From Lactifluus volemus (Eukaryota > Basidiomycota > Agaricomycetes > Russulales > Russulaceae): 64,000 nucleotides of DNA. Where the stretch lies: positions 558,001 through 622,000 of the forward strand of contig WTXI01000013.1 of the NCBI GenBank assembly GCA_022376515.1, read 5' to 3'. The notes beneath the pieces were generated by a model that was not told where the DNA came from, did not search any database, and was given only the letters and a program-made list of their open reading frames with translations. Both the position numbers and the translations under genes were made by a program. Shown here in pieces: positions 33,214-42,358 of the stretch. Position 1 is the first letter of the stretch; the number at the start of each line of letters is the position of its first letter.

Positions 33214-34620
33214 AAATTAGCTTAGCTGGCCTTGGCGCCCAGCTCGTGCCATATCGGCTAATCTAGCCCTGAGCCGCTGGAGCTCGGCTCGCCCTCTGAG
33301 ACAGCATTCTACTGTAGGTCCGCCATGCAGTCCCCCATAACGTATCTGGCATCCCGAGTGAAAATTTACCTTGCATTGCATTGCCTTGCTTGCAAGGTCT
33401 ATTGCGGGCGATATTCGACCGTGCCTTGCAGGAACCATCAAGTTCACGTGATTCCTTTTGCCTGAACCTGTCTTGGCTAGCGTCACTCTCGCGAATCGCC
33501 AGTGCTACAAAGATAAAGATATACACCCCTGACAACCGGTGCTCGATAACGCCTACCGAAGAGAAAGCACGACGAGTGCAAATTGCGATCGTATCTGTCA
33601 TCCATTCTGGTGTATCAGTTTTGTGGTGGAGCAACTGAATTATAGCGGTGACCAACAACTCACTGACACTGCTGGAATATTTCTGCCTTCAATCCTTTTG
33701 GTTGTTCATCTTCGAGTGTCAGGTCCATCATGATGTCCAACGGCTTTTGAAACGAATCGTCATCAATCTCTCGTAACAGCCGTATTATTGAGCGGCCCTC
33801 TCACTATCCAAGCTTCCTCTCACCGCCCATCGCCCATTCCGTGACAACGCCGCGGACGCGGTCATCCTCTTCAACATTGTGATCGAACATCTAGACGTGG
33901 CCATGGGCGTCTTTGGTTTCCCAGACACGCGCCCATTCTCGCTTATCCTTCCGCACCGTCTCCGCTGGCAAGTTAGTCTCTGCACCCGTGGAGGCGCCGT
34001 GTTCCACTTGAGGTGTCGCAGCGACGCGTTAGTTCGAGAGCGATCCTGCGTTGGTGCGTTGGATAACGACGACGGCTGATCAGCGCGCAGTCGCGATGGA
34101 ACATATAGTGCCGACGCCGATCGTAGTCCCTGACTTCACTTCATATACTGTGCGCTCTGCACGCACACGTGCCGCTGCGAGGGGGTCAACCACAGCATCA
34201 CAACTGGACTGACCCACTCCCAAATGGGAATTGGCTGGCCCTCGCTGTGGAGGAAACATGCTCCCGGCGGGCTCAGCGTTGAAGGAAGACGTGCGGTCCG
34301 TACATCGAGACCGTCACTTGAGGCAAATACCATTACGAGCCATAGTATCTTAGCCCGAGCGTCTTGATATCCTGGAGAAGCGGGAGGAAGCTTGGAAGGT
34401 GCTCGATTTTGGTAAATCCATTCAGATCACCGTCCCATTCCATTGGACCAGCATCTACGGCTTTACCGGCGGGGCACCAACCGCTGGGTACTTCTACATC
34501 CCGCTTCCCTCTCTCTCGGACACGCGGGATCACATATTGAAGTGGGTAAAGCTCGACCCCAAGCAACGAGCACGACCTCATTGCGGCTCTGACCATGTGG
34601 GTATCTTCTACTTTTTCTTA
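33214..34620. other. non-coding region, no gene supported
   Basis: Open frames are short and unrecognised on both strands; no RNA gene or strong repeat seen. Confidence 0.4.
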
Positions 34621-34629
34621 TCATTTCAC

Positions 34630-35390
34630 AGTTTTATTTTCAGTCAAGTAAAGAGAAGATGGAACTATCGTTGCCAGTGCCAGCAGGGCCACTATACAAG
34701 CGCAACGAAAGTCTCGTGCCGTTACCTCTCCCTTCTTGTCGGCTTCCGCCGCGGCGGCACCATTGTAAGGCAATGTTGAACCGGGACCGCCACCAGGCGC
34801 GGAATTCCCACAAGAAAGCCAGGACAAGAATGACATATTGCAGAAAGCCAGGAGAAACAAGAAACTCCCCTCCACATTTCAAGTGGGAGCAACCCTCAGG
34901 CTGTATTGCCAGACCAACATCTATTTCACTGACTGTGTGGTACATCGGGCGCAGCCTATACGTCACTGCCACGCAAGCTATTCACGTTTTTCGAACCGCA
35001 AAATATCACGAACGAGCAAGTCGGACCAGTGGACCGTTGCGATCTTGGCCTGTTTTGCTATTCGCATGTACGTCGGGTCCTTCAAGTTCTTCCCCATCTC
35101 CCGGAAGCACTGGCAAGGCCTCAACGACGTTGCAAGCGTCTCCATTTTAACGTTGTTCTGGTGTTTAAGCTTGCAGCCAGTTGAGTTGGATCAAAAATAT
35201 CATGCCATTTTGGGGTAAATAATGATATTGTATTGTAACACAGAGTGGCAAACGCATGATTAAAGGATCAACCTCCACTTCTCCCCGTGTGAGTTCGGCG
35301 TGAGTATGTAGAAAGATCACACTGTGCGTCTAGATTGAAGTCCTTCGATTTCTTGTGAAAGCACCCTATGACACGCGCCCTCGGGCGTTT
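34630..35390. repeat. mosaic of dispersed repeats
   Basis: 34847-34876 matches the 18.3 kb repeat, and 34990-35230 matches the tail of repeat R1 (ATATCACGA.CGAG, TTCAAGTTCTTCC, TTGCAGCCAGTT landmarks). Confidence 0.5.
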
Positions 35391-35536
35391 GTTCCCAGCA
35401 AAGTGCGGACAGCGCAGCGCGTGCCTTCTACCTGGCCTCTCATTTAAACGTCTCGTATAGAATTACCCATCCGGGTTGGTCCCCAGTGACAACGAGCTGA
35501 GTTACTACCGCTACTTGTCAACTACTACTAGTACAT

Positions 35537-36058
35537 TTACTTTCTCCCAGCTTTCTTAGCCGCGGCGCGCGCCCGGGTGATTTGCTTCTTCCAACCATAA
35601 CATTGACTACATTCTACACGATTCCATCCAGAAAGTGTTATCAGAACTGAAAAGATACGAGTACGAGGGGGCGGGGGGACGTAACTGGCGGAGCTATGCT
35701 TCTTGCATTGATAAACGTTGTCCTTGTTCTGGCCAGTCGGGGGCGCCTCGAGCCCATCTCGATCTATAAAGTCGAACTACAAAAAGGCCAAAACGGGAGA
35801 GAGAGACTGAGACTGAGACGCGGGGATGATGGCGGGTCGAACCCTTAAATAGCATATATACGCACCCCGAAAAAACCATCGTTCTCCTCTCGCAGGTCTA
35901 CATCGCAGTCGGAGCACTGTAAAGGTGATCAGAAATTCAAGATCAAAGATCGAAAAGTGAAGGTGAAGGTGAAGAGGGCGTACCACCTCCTTGAAATGGG
36001 AGAGGCAGAAGACAGCGTCGTTGATCTCGACCGTTTTGCTCGGGACGACGTCGGTCAT
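35537..36058 (-). CDS. small Cys-rich, probably zinc-binding protein (intact)
   Basis: Four exons join in phase: 36058-35984, 35916-35866, 35776-35686, 35646-35537 (108 aa). Cys/His pattern: FCLSHFKEV, CSDC, QCKKH, ECSQC, ending in a basic tail WKKQITRARAAAKKAGRK. The paired CxxC and CxxxH elements suggest one or two treble-clef zinc sites, as in short fungal proteins of this layout; the exact family is not identified. Introns are 67, 89 and 39 nt; the last is very short. The start lies 94 bp downstream of the F-box gene's stop on the same strand, so the intergenic promoter is compact. A broken paralogue lies at 18757-19195. Confidence 0.65.
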
Positions 36059-36152
36059 GGTTATCTCGATGTGGGGAAAAGAACAAAAGCAAAGGTAAAC
36101 GAAATCAAATTGGGATAGATGACTCATAGTCGTGTGAGTGATCTAATCTAAT

Positions 36153-37804
36153 CTAATCTGTTATCGGAGGCATGTTGTTCAGAGCAAAAGCCGCAAACCC
36201 TTCCTCCGTGAGTGGTCCCGGCTCGGACACTGACATCCTCCTGATCTCGTCCAGCAAGTCCCTAAGCTCCTTCACGTTCGACGGCCGTAATTCACCTTCC
36301 TGACCCTTCTGTTCCTCCTCATAGTCCTCGCGCTCACCCTCGCTTTCACCCTCCCACTCGTCATCGCTGTCCAGAGGCAGGTCCCCGAGCAGCGCGCCCG
36401 TGCAGTCTTCCAGACGTACACCCTCGGCAGCACAGTGCGCCTCCCAGCGCTCCCACCGCGCGTACCCCTCCTCTTCTGGCCCATTCTGTCGTTCCAGTCC
36501 CGTGAGCAGCGTGCGATTCAACACGCGCACGGCCTTCAGAGCGGGGAACAACCGTCGCGTCAGTTGAGAAAAAGTGAGATCGTTCGTGCGCTGCAACAGC
36601 ATCGTCGCGACTTCGGGTAGCCCGCCGCTGCCGCCGGAACTGACGTTTTGGGACGGCGGCAAGAAGGCGTGCAGCAGTTGGTGAAGGCCGAGGTGCGTGA
36701 TACGGGCGTGCGGCTCTTGAAGGAAGCTCGAAAACACGCCCTCGCTCGAGTCGGCGTGGAAAGGGAGGTGCCAGTCCGGATTGAAGGAGAAACTCGTCAG
36801 CATAGGACATGAGGCGAGGATCGCAGATAGGTCGAGCGCTGGTATCGTGTTGAGGTCGAGATAGGTCAGCTGCGTCCCGTGGTGCTTCAGGAATTCGACA
36901 ACGTCCGGAAGGTTATCTCGGTGCGCGGAAAAGTCGAGGGTGAAGCTCCGGAGCACGGGGAAGGACCAACCGATTGCCTGTTCGATGAACTCTTGGGAGA
37001 GTCCGCGAACCGTGAGTTGTTCCAAGTTGTTCAGGGAAAGTGAGATGTGCGAGGCCGTGCCTAGGAGGGGAGATGTGTCTTCAGATGTGTCCTCGGCGTC
37101 GTCAGGTGGTGTCATCGTTATCAACGGATTCTCGAAATGGATGTATATAGACACAAGGGAAGGGAGGGCATCGAGTGCCCATATAAGACCTGCGAGGCAG
37201 TCCGGGCTGGTCTTCCAATGCACCGAACGAAGAGATTTCGCAGAATAAGTGACTAGTGAGTCGGCGATTGCAGGGAAAGAGGGGGCGATCTGCCACTCCA
37301 CCGTGAAGAGCTCGAGATTTGGGCAGTGGTGAATGACGGTCACCAGCATGGTCTCAACGTCAGCCATGGTTACACGCCGAGTACTGTAATATCGAACGAG
37401 ATGGATACGCTTCACGTACCACCCCAACCATGCGTAGCGATCAAGGACAACGCAAAGTGGGGGAAGTCGCACGATGTCGGATAAGAAAAGACAGTGGAAC
37501 AATAGGTGGTAGGCAATTCGATACCATTGCTTGCAAGTAAACATGATGGACTAGACTTTCTGAATAAGAAATGTTGTAAACCCCGTGAATTAAAACTCAC
37601 CTTGGTTGCAGTATAGACCTTCATTTGTTTGATGTGAGCATCCTCGTTGGGACTTACAAGTATCCAATCGCGCTGCGTAGGCCGTCTGTTCCACTGAGAA
37701 AGCGACATGCTTGTAGGGTGAAAAGGATCGACGAGGCTGTCATCGTTCACAACTTGCTCAAATATATCCGTTAATAACTCGGCTGGTAGATCGCGGATGG
37801 ACAT
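36153..37804 (-). CDS. F-box protein with leucine-rich C-terminal region (intact)
   Basis: Likely SCF ubiquitin-ligase substrate adaptor. Exons 37804-37658, 37618-37601 and 37550-36153 (520 aa). The N-terminal F-box half is MSIRDLPAELLTDIFEQVVND; the second half follows the splice junctions as CKQWYRIAYHLLFHCLFLSDI. The introns are only 39 and 50 nt and the middle exon only 18 nt (VYTATK), so the junctions are inferred. Then come leucine-rich segments (HHCPNLELFTVEW, LEQLTVRGLS, LTYLDLNTIPALDLSAILASCPML) compatible with LRRs, and an acidic stretch DSDDEWEGESEGEREDYEEE near the C-terminus. A 3' fragment of a paralogue is at 24740-25172. Confidence 0.75.
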
Positions 37805-38554
37805 CACAATTCAACTTGTGGGTTGTCCCGACGAAGAGCAGTCGTTTGCCAGATGAACAACGTAGGGAATCAAGTTGGGCGTAATTGTGTGAGATCTTGC
37901 AAGATGTCAATGGCGGAGATGTGAGAAGAGAGCAGGCTCATCTCGGTTGAAATGCATGTTGAACGACCCGTGTCTAGCGTGCCTTGAATGGAACCATCAC
38001 ACGTGAGCGTGTTCAAACCACAAACACTTCTCATTCTCCATCACCTTCTCGGCCCAAGAGTGATGCTTCTTTTCCATGTGCTCCCCGTTCGTTGCGTCTC
38101 GCCTCGTGCTCTGCACGCTCAGTCGTGATCCCCCGCTTTGCCGTACCTGCCTCTTTTTTGCCTGTGCTTCCGCCTGAAGCTGAAACTCCGCTTGAGTGAC
38201 TAATCAACATGCACGTGCCAGTCATTTTATATGATTGCGCTGCGCCTTCAAGTTGAACCTGCATGTGCCAAACTAATAGGTGAGCTGTTACTCTAACATC
38301 TAGATCAAGATCGAGTGCGAGGCGATACGTCTATCCAAAATACCACAGACTACCTATGGTAATGAAAGGAAGCGGAGCTTACAAGTTATTGGAACGGCAC
38401 CAAATGGGAGCGATCTCTTACGTTACGTTCCAAACTAGCCACAATCAAACTTGGTCGATGTATTATAGCGTGCTCGATTTCACTTCATGAGTTAGCCACG
38501 TAGTATGAATGTCGTATAATGAGCAAATTTCATGTCATTAAGCCTGTCAGTACA
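37805..38554. other. intergenic, no gene supported
   Basis: Upstream region of the F-box gene. Open frames are short and unrecognised. Confidence 0.45.
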
Positions 38555-38611
38555 ACAGTAACAGATCATCGATCATCTCCAAGGATGCTGGTTCGACCCC
38601 AGTTCAAAGGA
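38555..38611 (+). pseudogene. 3' half of a tRNA-Tyr (pseudo-tRNA)
   Basis: Reads CAGTAACAG...CCAAGGATGCTGGTTCGACCCCAG followed by an acceptor-like TTCAAAGGA, resembling the anticodon-intron, T-arm and acceptor 3' strand of the tRNA-Tyr genes nearby. The 5' half (D-arm and A box) is missing and no T-run follows, so it should not be expressed as a tRNA. Confidence 0.55.
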
Positions 38612-39179
38612 AAAAAATTCATTACATGGGCCACAGGCGACTGCTTGCTCTCGCCCACGACTACACTGCTTACTAGTAGGAAGATGATACTGCACATGCT
38701 GGGCTGCCGACCCAGCCGGTTCTTGCAGCTGCGTGCAGGAACTTGTTGCCCCCTCGGGCATAGCCATTTTAGCTTGCTACTTCATCGCGGCAACAGAGCA
38801 CAATACAGTGGTCCATCAGCGTCGAGCTCGGATGAACTCCTCGACATGGAACAATTGTCGGCAGGCAGCAGGTGGCTGGGCAAACGCAAAACCTCGACAA
38901 TTAGCCCTGACTCCAATAATAATAAGATCGTCAAAGTTCTAGCTGGTCCCTAATCTTTGTAAAAGGACGTCAAAGAGCCGCCGCTCTCTGTCACAGCAAG
39001 GTCAGATATCGGAGGCCTTGCCAACCAGAGCAGCTGAATCGGAATTCGATGGCCCAATAAACGGGTTTGGATGCTTTATAACTTGGCTTGGTGTGTCGCG
39101 GACATGCCAGTGCTCAGCGCAGCATCAATATTACCTCTCCACTAGCGCCCGGGGTGCCAGTCTGAAGAAAAACAACTGA
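38612..39179. other. intergenic, no gene supported
   Basis: No recognisable frame or RNA gene before the tRNA cluster. Confidence 0.4.
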
Positions 39180-39201
39180 TTCTCCCAATTTGGATAGAGA
39201 G

Positions 39202-39206
39202 AAAAA
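39202..39206 (-). terminator. RNA polymerase III T5 terminator of tRNA-Tyr 1
   Basis: Five T on the minus strand, 4 nt after the tRNA 3' end. Confidence 0.6.
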
Positions 39207-39210
39207 GACT

Positions 39211-39298
39211 TCCTTGGGACTGGAATCGAACCAGCAACCTTGGGATATCGCAGACATTCTGTTATAGTCCCACGCTCTTCCATTTGAGCTACCAAAGG
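39211..39298 (-). tRNA. tRNA-Tyr (anticodon AUA), cluster copy 1
   Basis: 88 nt including a 15-nt intron after position 37. A box (TAGCTCAAATGG) and B box (GGTTCGATTCC) are good. Anticodon stem TGGGA/TCCCA; loop starts CTATAA, giving anticodon ATA where tyrosine tRNA has GTA. C1-G72 and A73, eukaryotic tyrosine identity elements, are kept. The acceptor stem has one T.C mismatch at the fifth pair (CCTTTGG/CCCAAGG), so this copy is the least well folded of the five. Confidence 0.7.
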
Positions 39299-39479
39299 TT
39301 GACTATCCATTCAGTGGCATGCATGATAGCATGCTGATCGAGTAGATATCTTAAATTTCGGCTTGATATATCGCGCAAATGTACATTGCAGCATCCATGA
39401 TATTACTGCCTTTCATCGTTGGGTTGCCAGTGTAAACAAAACACGCAGCACTGACGATTATCTCCATTTTGACAGAGAG

Positions 39480-39484
39480 AAAAA
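39480..39484 (-). terminator. RNA polymerase III T5 terminator of tRNA-Tyr 2
   Basis: Five T on the minus strand, 4 nt after the tRNA 3' end. Confidence 0.6.
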
Positions 39485-39488
39485 GATT

Positions 39489-39577
39489 TCCTTCGGACTG
39501 GAGTCGAACCAGCAACCTTGGGATATCATAGAATGTTCTGTTATAGTCCCATGCTCTTCCAGCTGAGCTACCAAAGG
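39489..39577 (-). tRNA. tRNA-Tyr (anticodon AUA), cluster copy 2
   Basis: 89 nt with a 16-nt intron at the canonical place. Acceptor stem CCTTTGG/CCGAAGG pairs fully with one wobble; D-arm GCTC..GAGC, anticodon stem TGGGA/TCCCA and T-arm GCTGG/CCAGT all pair. Anticodon ATA. A and B boxes are intact. Confidence 0.78.
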
Positions 39578-39748
39578 TTGGCTATCCATTCAGTGGCATG
39601 CATGATAGTACGCTGGTTGAGTAGACATCTTGAATTTTCGGCTTGATATATTGCGCAAATGTACATTGCAGCATCCATGATGTTACTGCCTTTCATCGTC
39701 GGGTTGCCAGTGTAAACAAAATACGATTCTCTCCATTTCTGCAGAGAG

Positions 39749-39753
39749 AAAAA
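39749..39753 (-). terminator. RNA polymerase III T5 terminator of tRNA-Tyr 3
   Basis: Five T on the minus strand, 4 nt after the tRNA 3' end. Confidence 0.6.
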
Positions 39754-39757
39754 TATT

Positions 39758-39846
39758 TCCTTTGGACTGGAGTCGAACCAGCAACCTTGGGATATCACAG
39801 AATGTTCTGTTATAGTCCCATGCTCTTCCAGCTGAGCTACCAAAGG
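39758..39846 (-). tRNA. tRNA-Tyr (anticodon AUA), cluster copy 3
   Basis: 89 nt with a 16-nt intron. Acceptor stem CCTTTGG/CCAAAGG pairs perfectly, a change that compensates the 5' strand shared with copy 2. All other stems pair. Anticodon ATA. Confidence 0.78.
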
Positions 39847-39860
39847 TTGGCTACATTACC

Positions 39861-40826
39861 GTGGCATGCGTGATGGCGCGTATGGTCGTCAAGAGGTCGT
39901 GTATGATGGGCGATGTCCTACGTGGCTATGGAGACCGACAGGACGGGCCACGTGGCCACTGATGGGTGTCAGCCAAGCCACCTTGTCGAATTGGGCAGAT
40001 AGACATCGCTGAAGTTGCCACTTGGTCAGGGCCCAGATGCAAGAGGCAACGCGCGAGAGGACGTGAAGAATATTAGCTAGAAGCACTTCATGATGCAGGT
40101 GGAGGCATGGGCGCCGAGGCAGCGCACTGCAGTTCTTGAACGTGGGGAATAGGAGGAACAAGAAAGACACTCCAGGCTATGGTCTGGCAAATTTGGGGGA
40201 CAGCGACGAACACACCGTCCGAGTCTCTGCGTTTGTGTAGCCCATATGTGGACGAAAGCCCTTCAGTTCCCGATAATACACGTGATGCCCATGGCTTGTA
40301 ATTATTTGAGCCGCGAAAAGCGCGCTGTGACTTTTCAACAGTCAATATGAAGGGAGAATGGAACAAAGTGCAGCACCAGCCGAACGTGAAGATACGTACA
40401 GAAGTTGTAGAGGATGGCAGCTTTGTGGCACGATGACCGACTATTGCTTAGAATATTCCATGACATCACTCTGTCCAAGTTTGAGTAGGAAGTCGTCGTG
40501 ACGCGCGACGACGATGAAGTTTGAGACTGATTGAATCTGCCATTTGCCTCGAGGAGTGGATGCGACGTCTACCAGACATATGAAGTGAGCCCATCATCAG
40601 CGAATACTATATGCGGTTGGTCACCAGGGTTCACCTATGGGGAACCAGATATTGAGTTCACCAGAGCTAAATATAACGCAAGCGTTATGTGACGCTGGCT
40701 TTCGAGGGTCGAGTCATTGGGATGACGCTGTTATGGTCAGTTAGGGTCGCGGACCGAAAATCGCAAACAGGCGCGCATAAACTCCCGACGGAAAACTTTC
40801 GGTACATAACATCTAACCGCACTAAA
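39861..40826. other. intergenic, no gene assigned
   Basis: A minus-strand frame around 40088-40366 (containing SNNYKPWASRVLSGTEGLSS) has a plausible amino-acid mix but no recognised motif and no convincing splice partners. I do not call it. Confidence 0.35.
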
Positions 40827-42034
40827 ATGGCCGCCGCGTGCGTATTGGTGCCTTTTGACCGCCTCATGGAGCTGATTCTGTACCACACAGCGTACAAAAA
40901 ACTTCTTGGGCTGACGATGTCGAAGATTTCGGTGGGCACATTTCTGCATTCCTCTCTTTCACATCTCCAACGTTGTCAGATCAACCCAAAGGCGAAGATT
41001 ATATCGATGAGAATGGTATTCGGACGACGGTAGAGTATATGGTTAATGAAGAAGGCAAGAAAATCAAAGTACGTTGTGACTGTCCCCTCTTTTAGCTTCA
41101 TGGCCGTTCATCATGCTCGAAACAGATCACGAGAAAGATCAAGCGGACGCTGCAAAAGTCACTAGTAGAGCATGCTGTGGCAGAACGGAAAACGTGGTCC
41201 AAATTCGGGCTTGAGAAAGGTAATAAGGCGGGCCCAGATAGGGCCACTACGACCGTCGGTGAGAATGTCTTTCTGAAACTCAGCCCGGGAAACAAGGTGC
41301 GTTGTAAAAACTGAGCTCGTATACTGATCTCCATTCATTCCATACGTGAGCGAGCAGTCAGCAGAATCGGAACCATCTGAGCAGCAGACATTGAAGGCCA
41401 CCCTTTCAAAAGCTGGTGCAGGGAAGGTGGTCTGTAGGATTTGCAAAGGGGACCACTTTACGGCCAAGTGCCCATATAAAGACTCACTCGCTGGGCTGGA
41501 CGGAATTGGTACGTTATCACTGCAAACCTACTGACCAAAAGGGTGATCTCACGGAGCCGTTTAGCAGAAACGCCCCCCCTTGTGGGCGACGAAGACCCGG
41601 ACACCCCGCCTCCCGCAGCTACACCAGCTGCCAGTGGCCCAAGCAAATACGTCCCACCTTCTATGCGCAACCGCGGTCCTGGCGAGTCGATGTCGCGTCC
41701 GGGCGGCTCGCGCGACGACCTACCTACGTTGCGTGTTACCAACATCTCCGAGGATACGCAAGAGAATGACCTCCGCGAGCTGTTCGGTGCATTTGGACGC
41801 GTCGCGCGTGTCTATGTCGGCCGCGACCGAGATACGGGTGTCGGGAAGGGTTTTGCGTTTGTCAGCTTTGAGGACCGGGTAGTGGCGCAGCGCGCGATGG
41901 AAAAGATGCATGGGCGCGGATACGACAGCTTGATTTTGAACGTGCAGTGGTCGCGTAAGTAACACTACTGTGGCTTTCTATTCTCCTTGATCTAACTCAA
42001 CGTTACACGTACAGAGCCTCGGGAGCAAAAGTGA
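40827..42034 (+). CDS. TIF35: translation initiation factor eIF3 subunit g (intact)
   Basis: RNA-binding subunit of eIF3, acting in 40S recruitment, scanning and reinitiation. Seven exons in exact phase: 40827-40837, 40891-40931, 40980-41068, 41126-41296, 41358-41508, 41568-41954, 42015-42034 (289 aa). N-terminal KTSWADDVEDF and DENGIRTTVEYMVNEEGKKIKITRKIKRTL are typical of eIF3g; a CCHC knuckle CRICKGDHFTAKCP lies near residues 129-142; a C-terminal RRM (about 206-285) has RNP2 LRVTNI and RNP1 GKGFAFVSF. The first exon codes only MAA plus part of a codon. The apparent frameshift at the C7 run near 41573 disappears with the TTTAGCAG acceptor at 41567, which also gives the intron a CTGAC branch-like site. 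Confidence 0.92.
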
Positions 42035-42358
42035 TTGTCCTCACAGCATTACTGTATCATATACCTCCCGCGACACCTCAGCTTGCACAGCAACAAAGTA
42101 TCATATCTTTCCCTTTTTCTGTTCTGTAAGTTATTCTTATTGGTCGAGGTGCGTCGAGCCGAAAAGTTATCTTGATCATACATCCCCCGAGACTTGTGCG
42201 ATGATCTGGGGTCACGTGTGTGGGGTTCCGACCCTCCCGAGACATTCCGAGACATTCACGACGCGCGCCTGTTACTGTAATGACGTCATTGTCAGCCACT
42301 CACAGTCAGCCGACTGCAATCTTGGGTTTAGGGCACTCTCACTCATTCAATACCTGGA

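Larger units (their letters stand above)
39180..39860. repeat. three tandem units of about 270-280 bp, each with one tRNA-Tyr gene
   Basis: The tRNA 5' ends are 279 and 269 bp apart and the spacers are alike (TCCATTCAGTGGCATGCATGATAG, CGGCTTGATATAT, GTTGCCAGTGTAAACAAAA). A related spacer piece precedes the gene at 55789, so units have also moved to a second site. Confidence 0.75.

Noticed and set aside
40088..40366. Minus-strand open frame of 92 codons
   Set aside because: No motif, no splice partners and no conserved neighbour; composition alone is not enough.
41346..41580. Apparent frameshift at the C7 run in eIF3g
   Set aside because: Using the TTTAGCAG acceptor ending at 41567 removes the problem; exon phases then agree without any base change.
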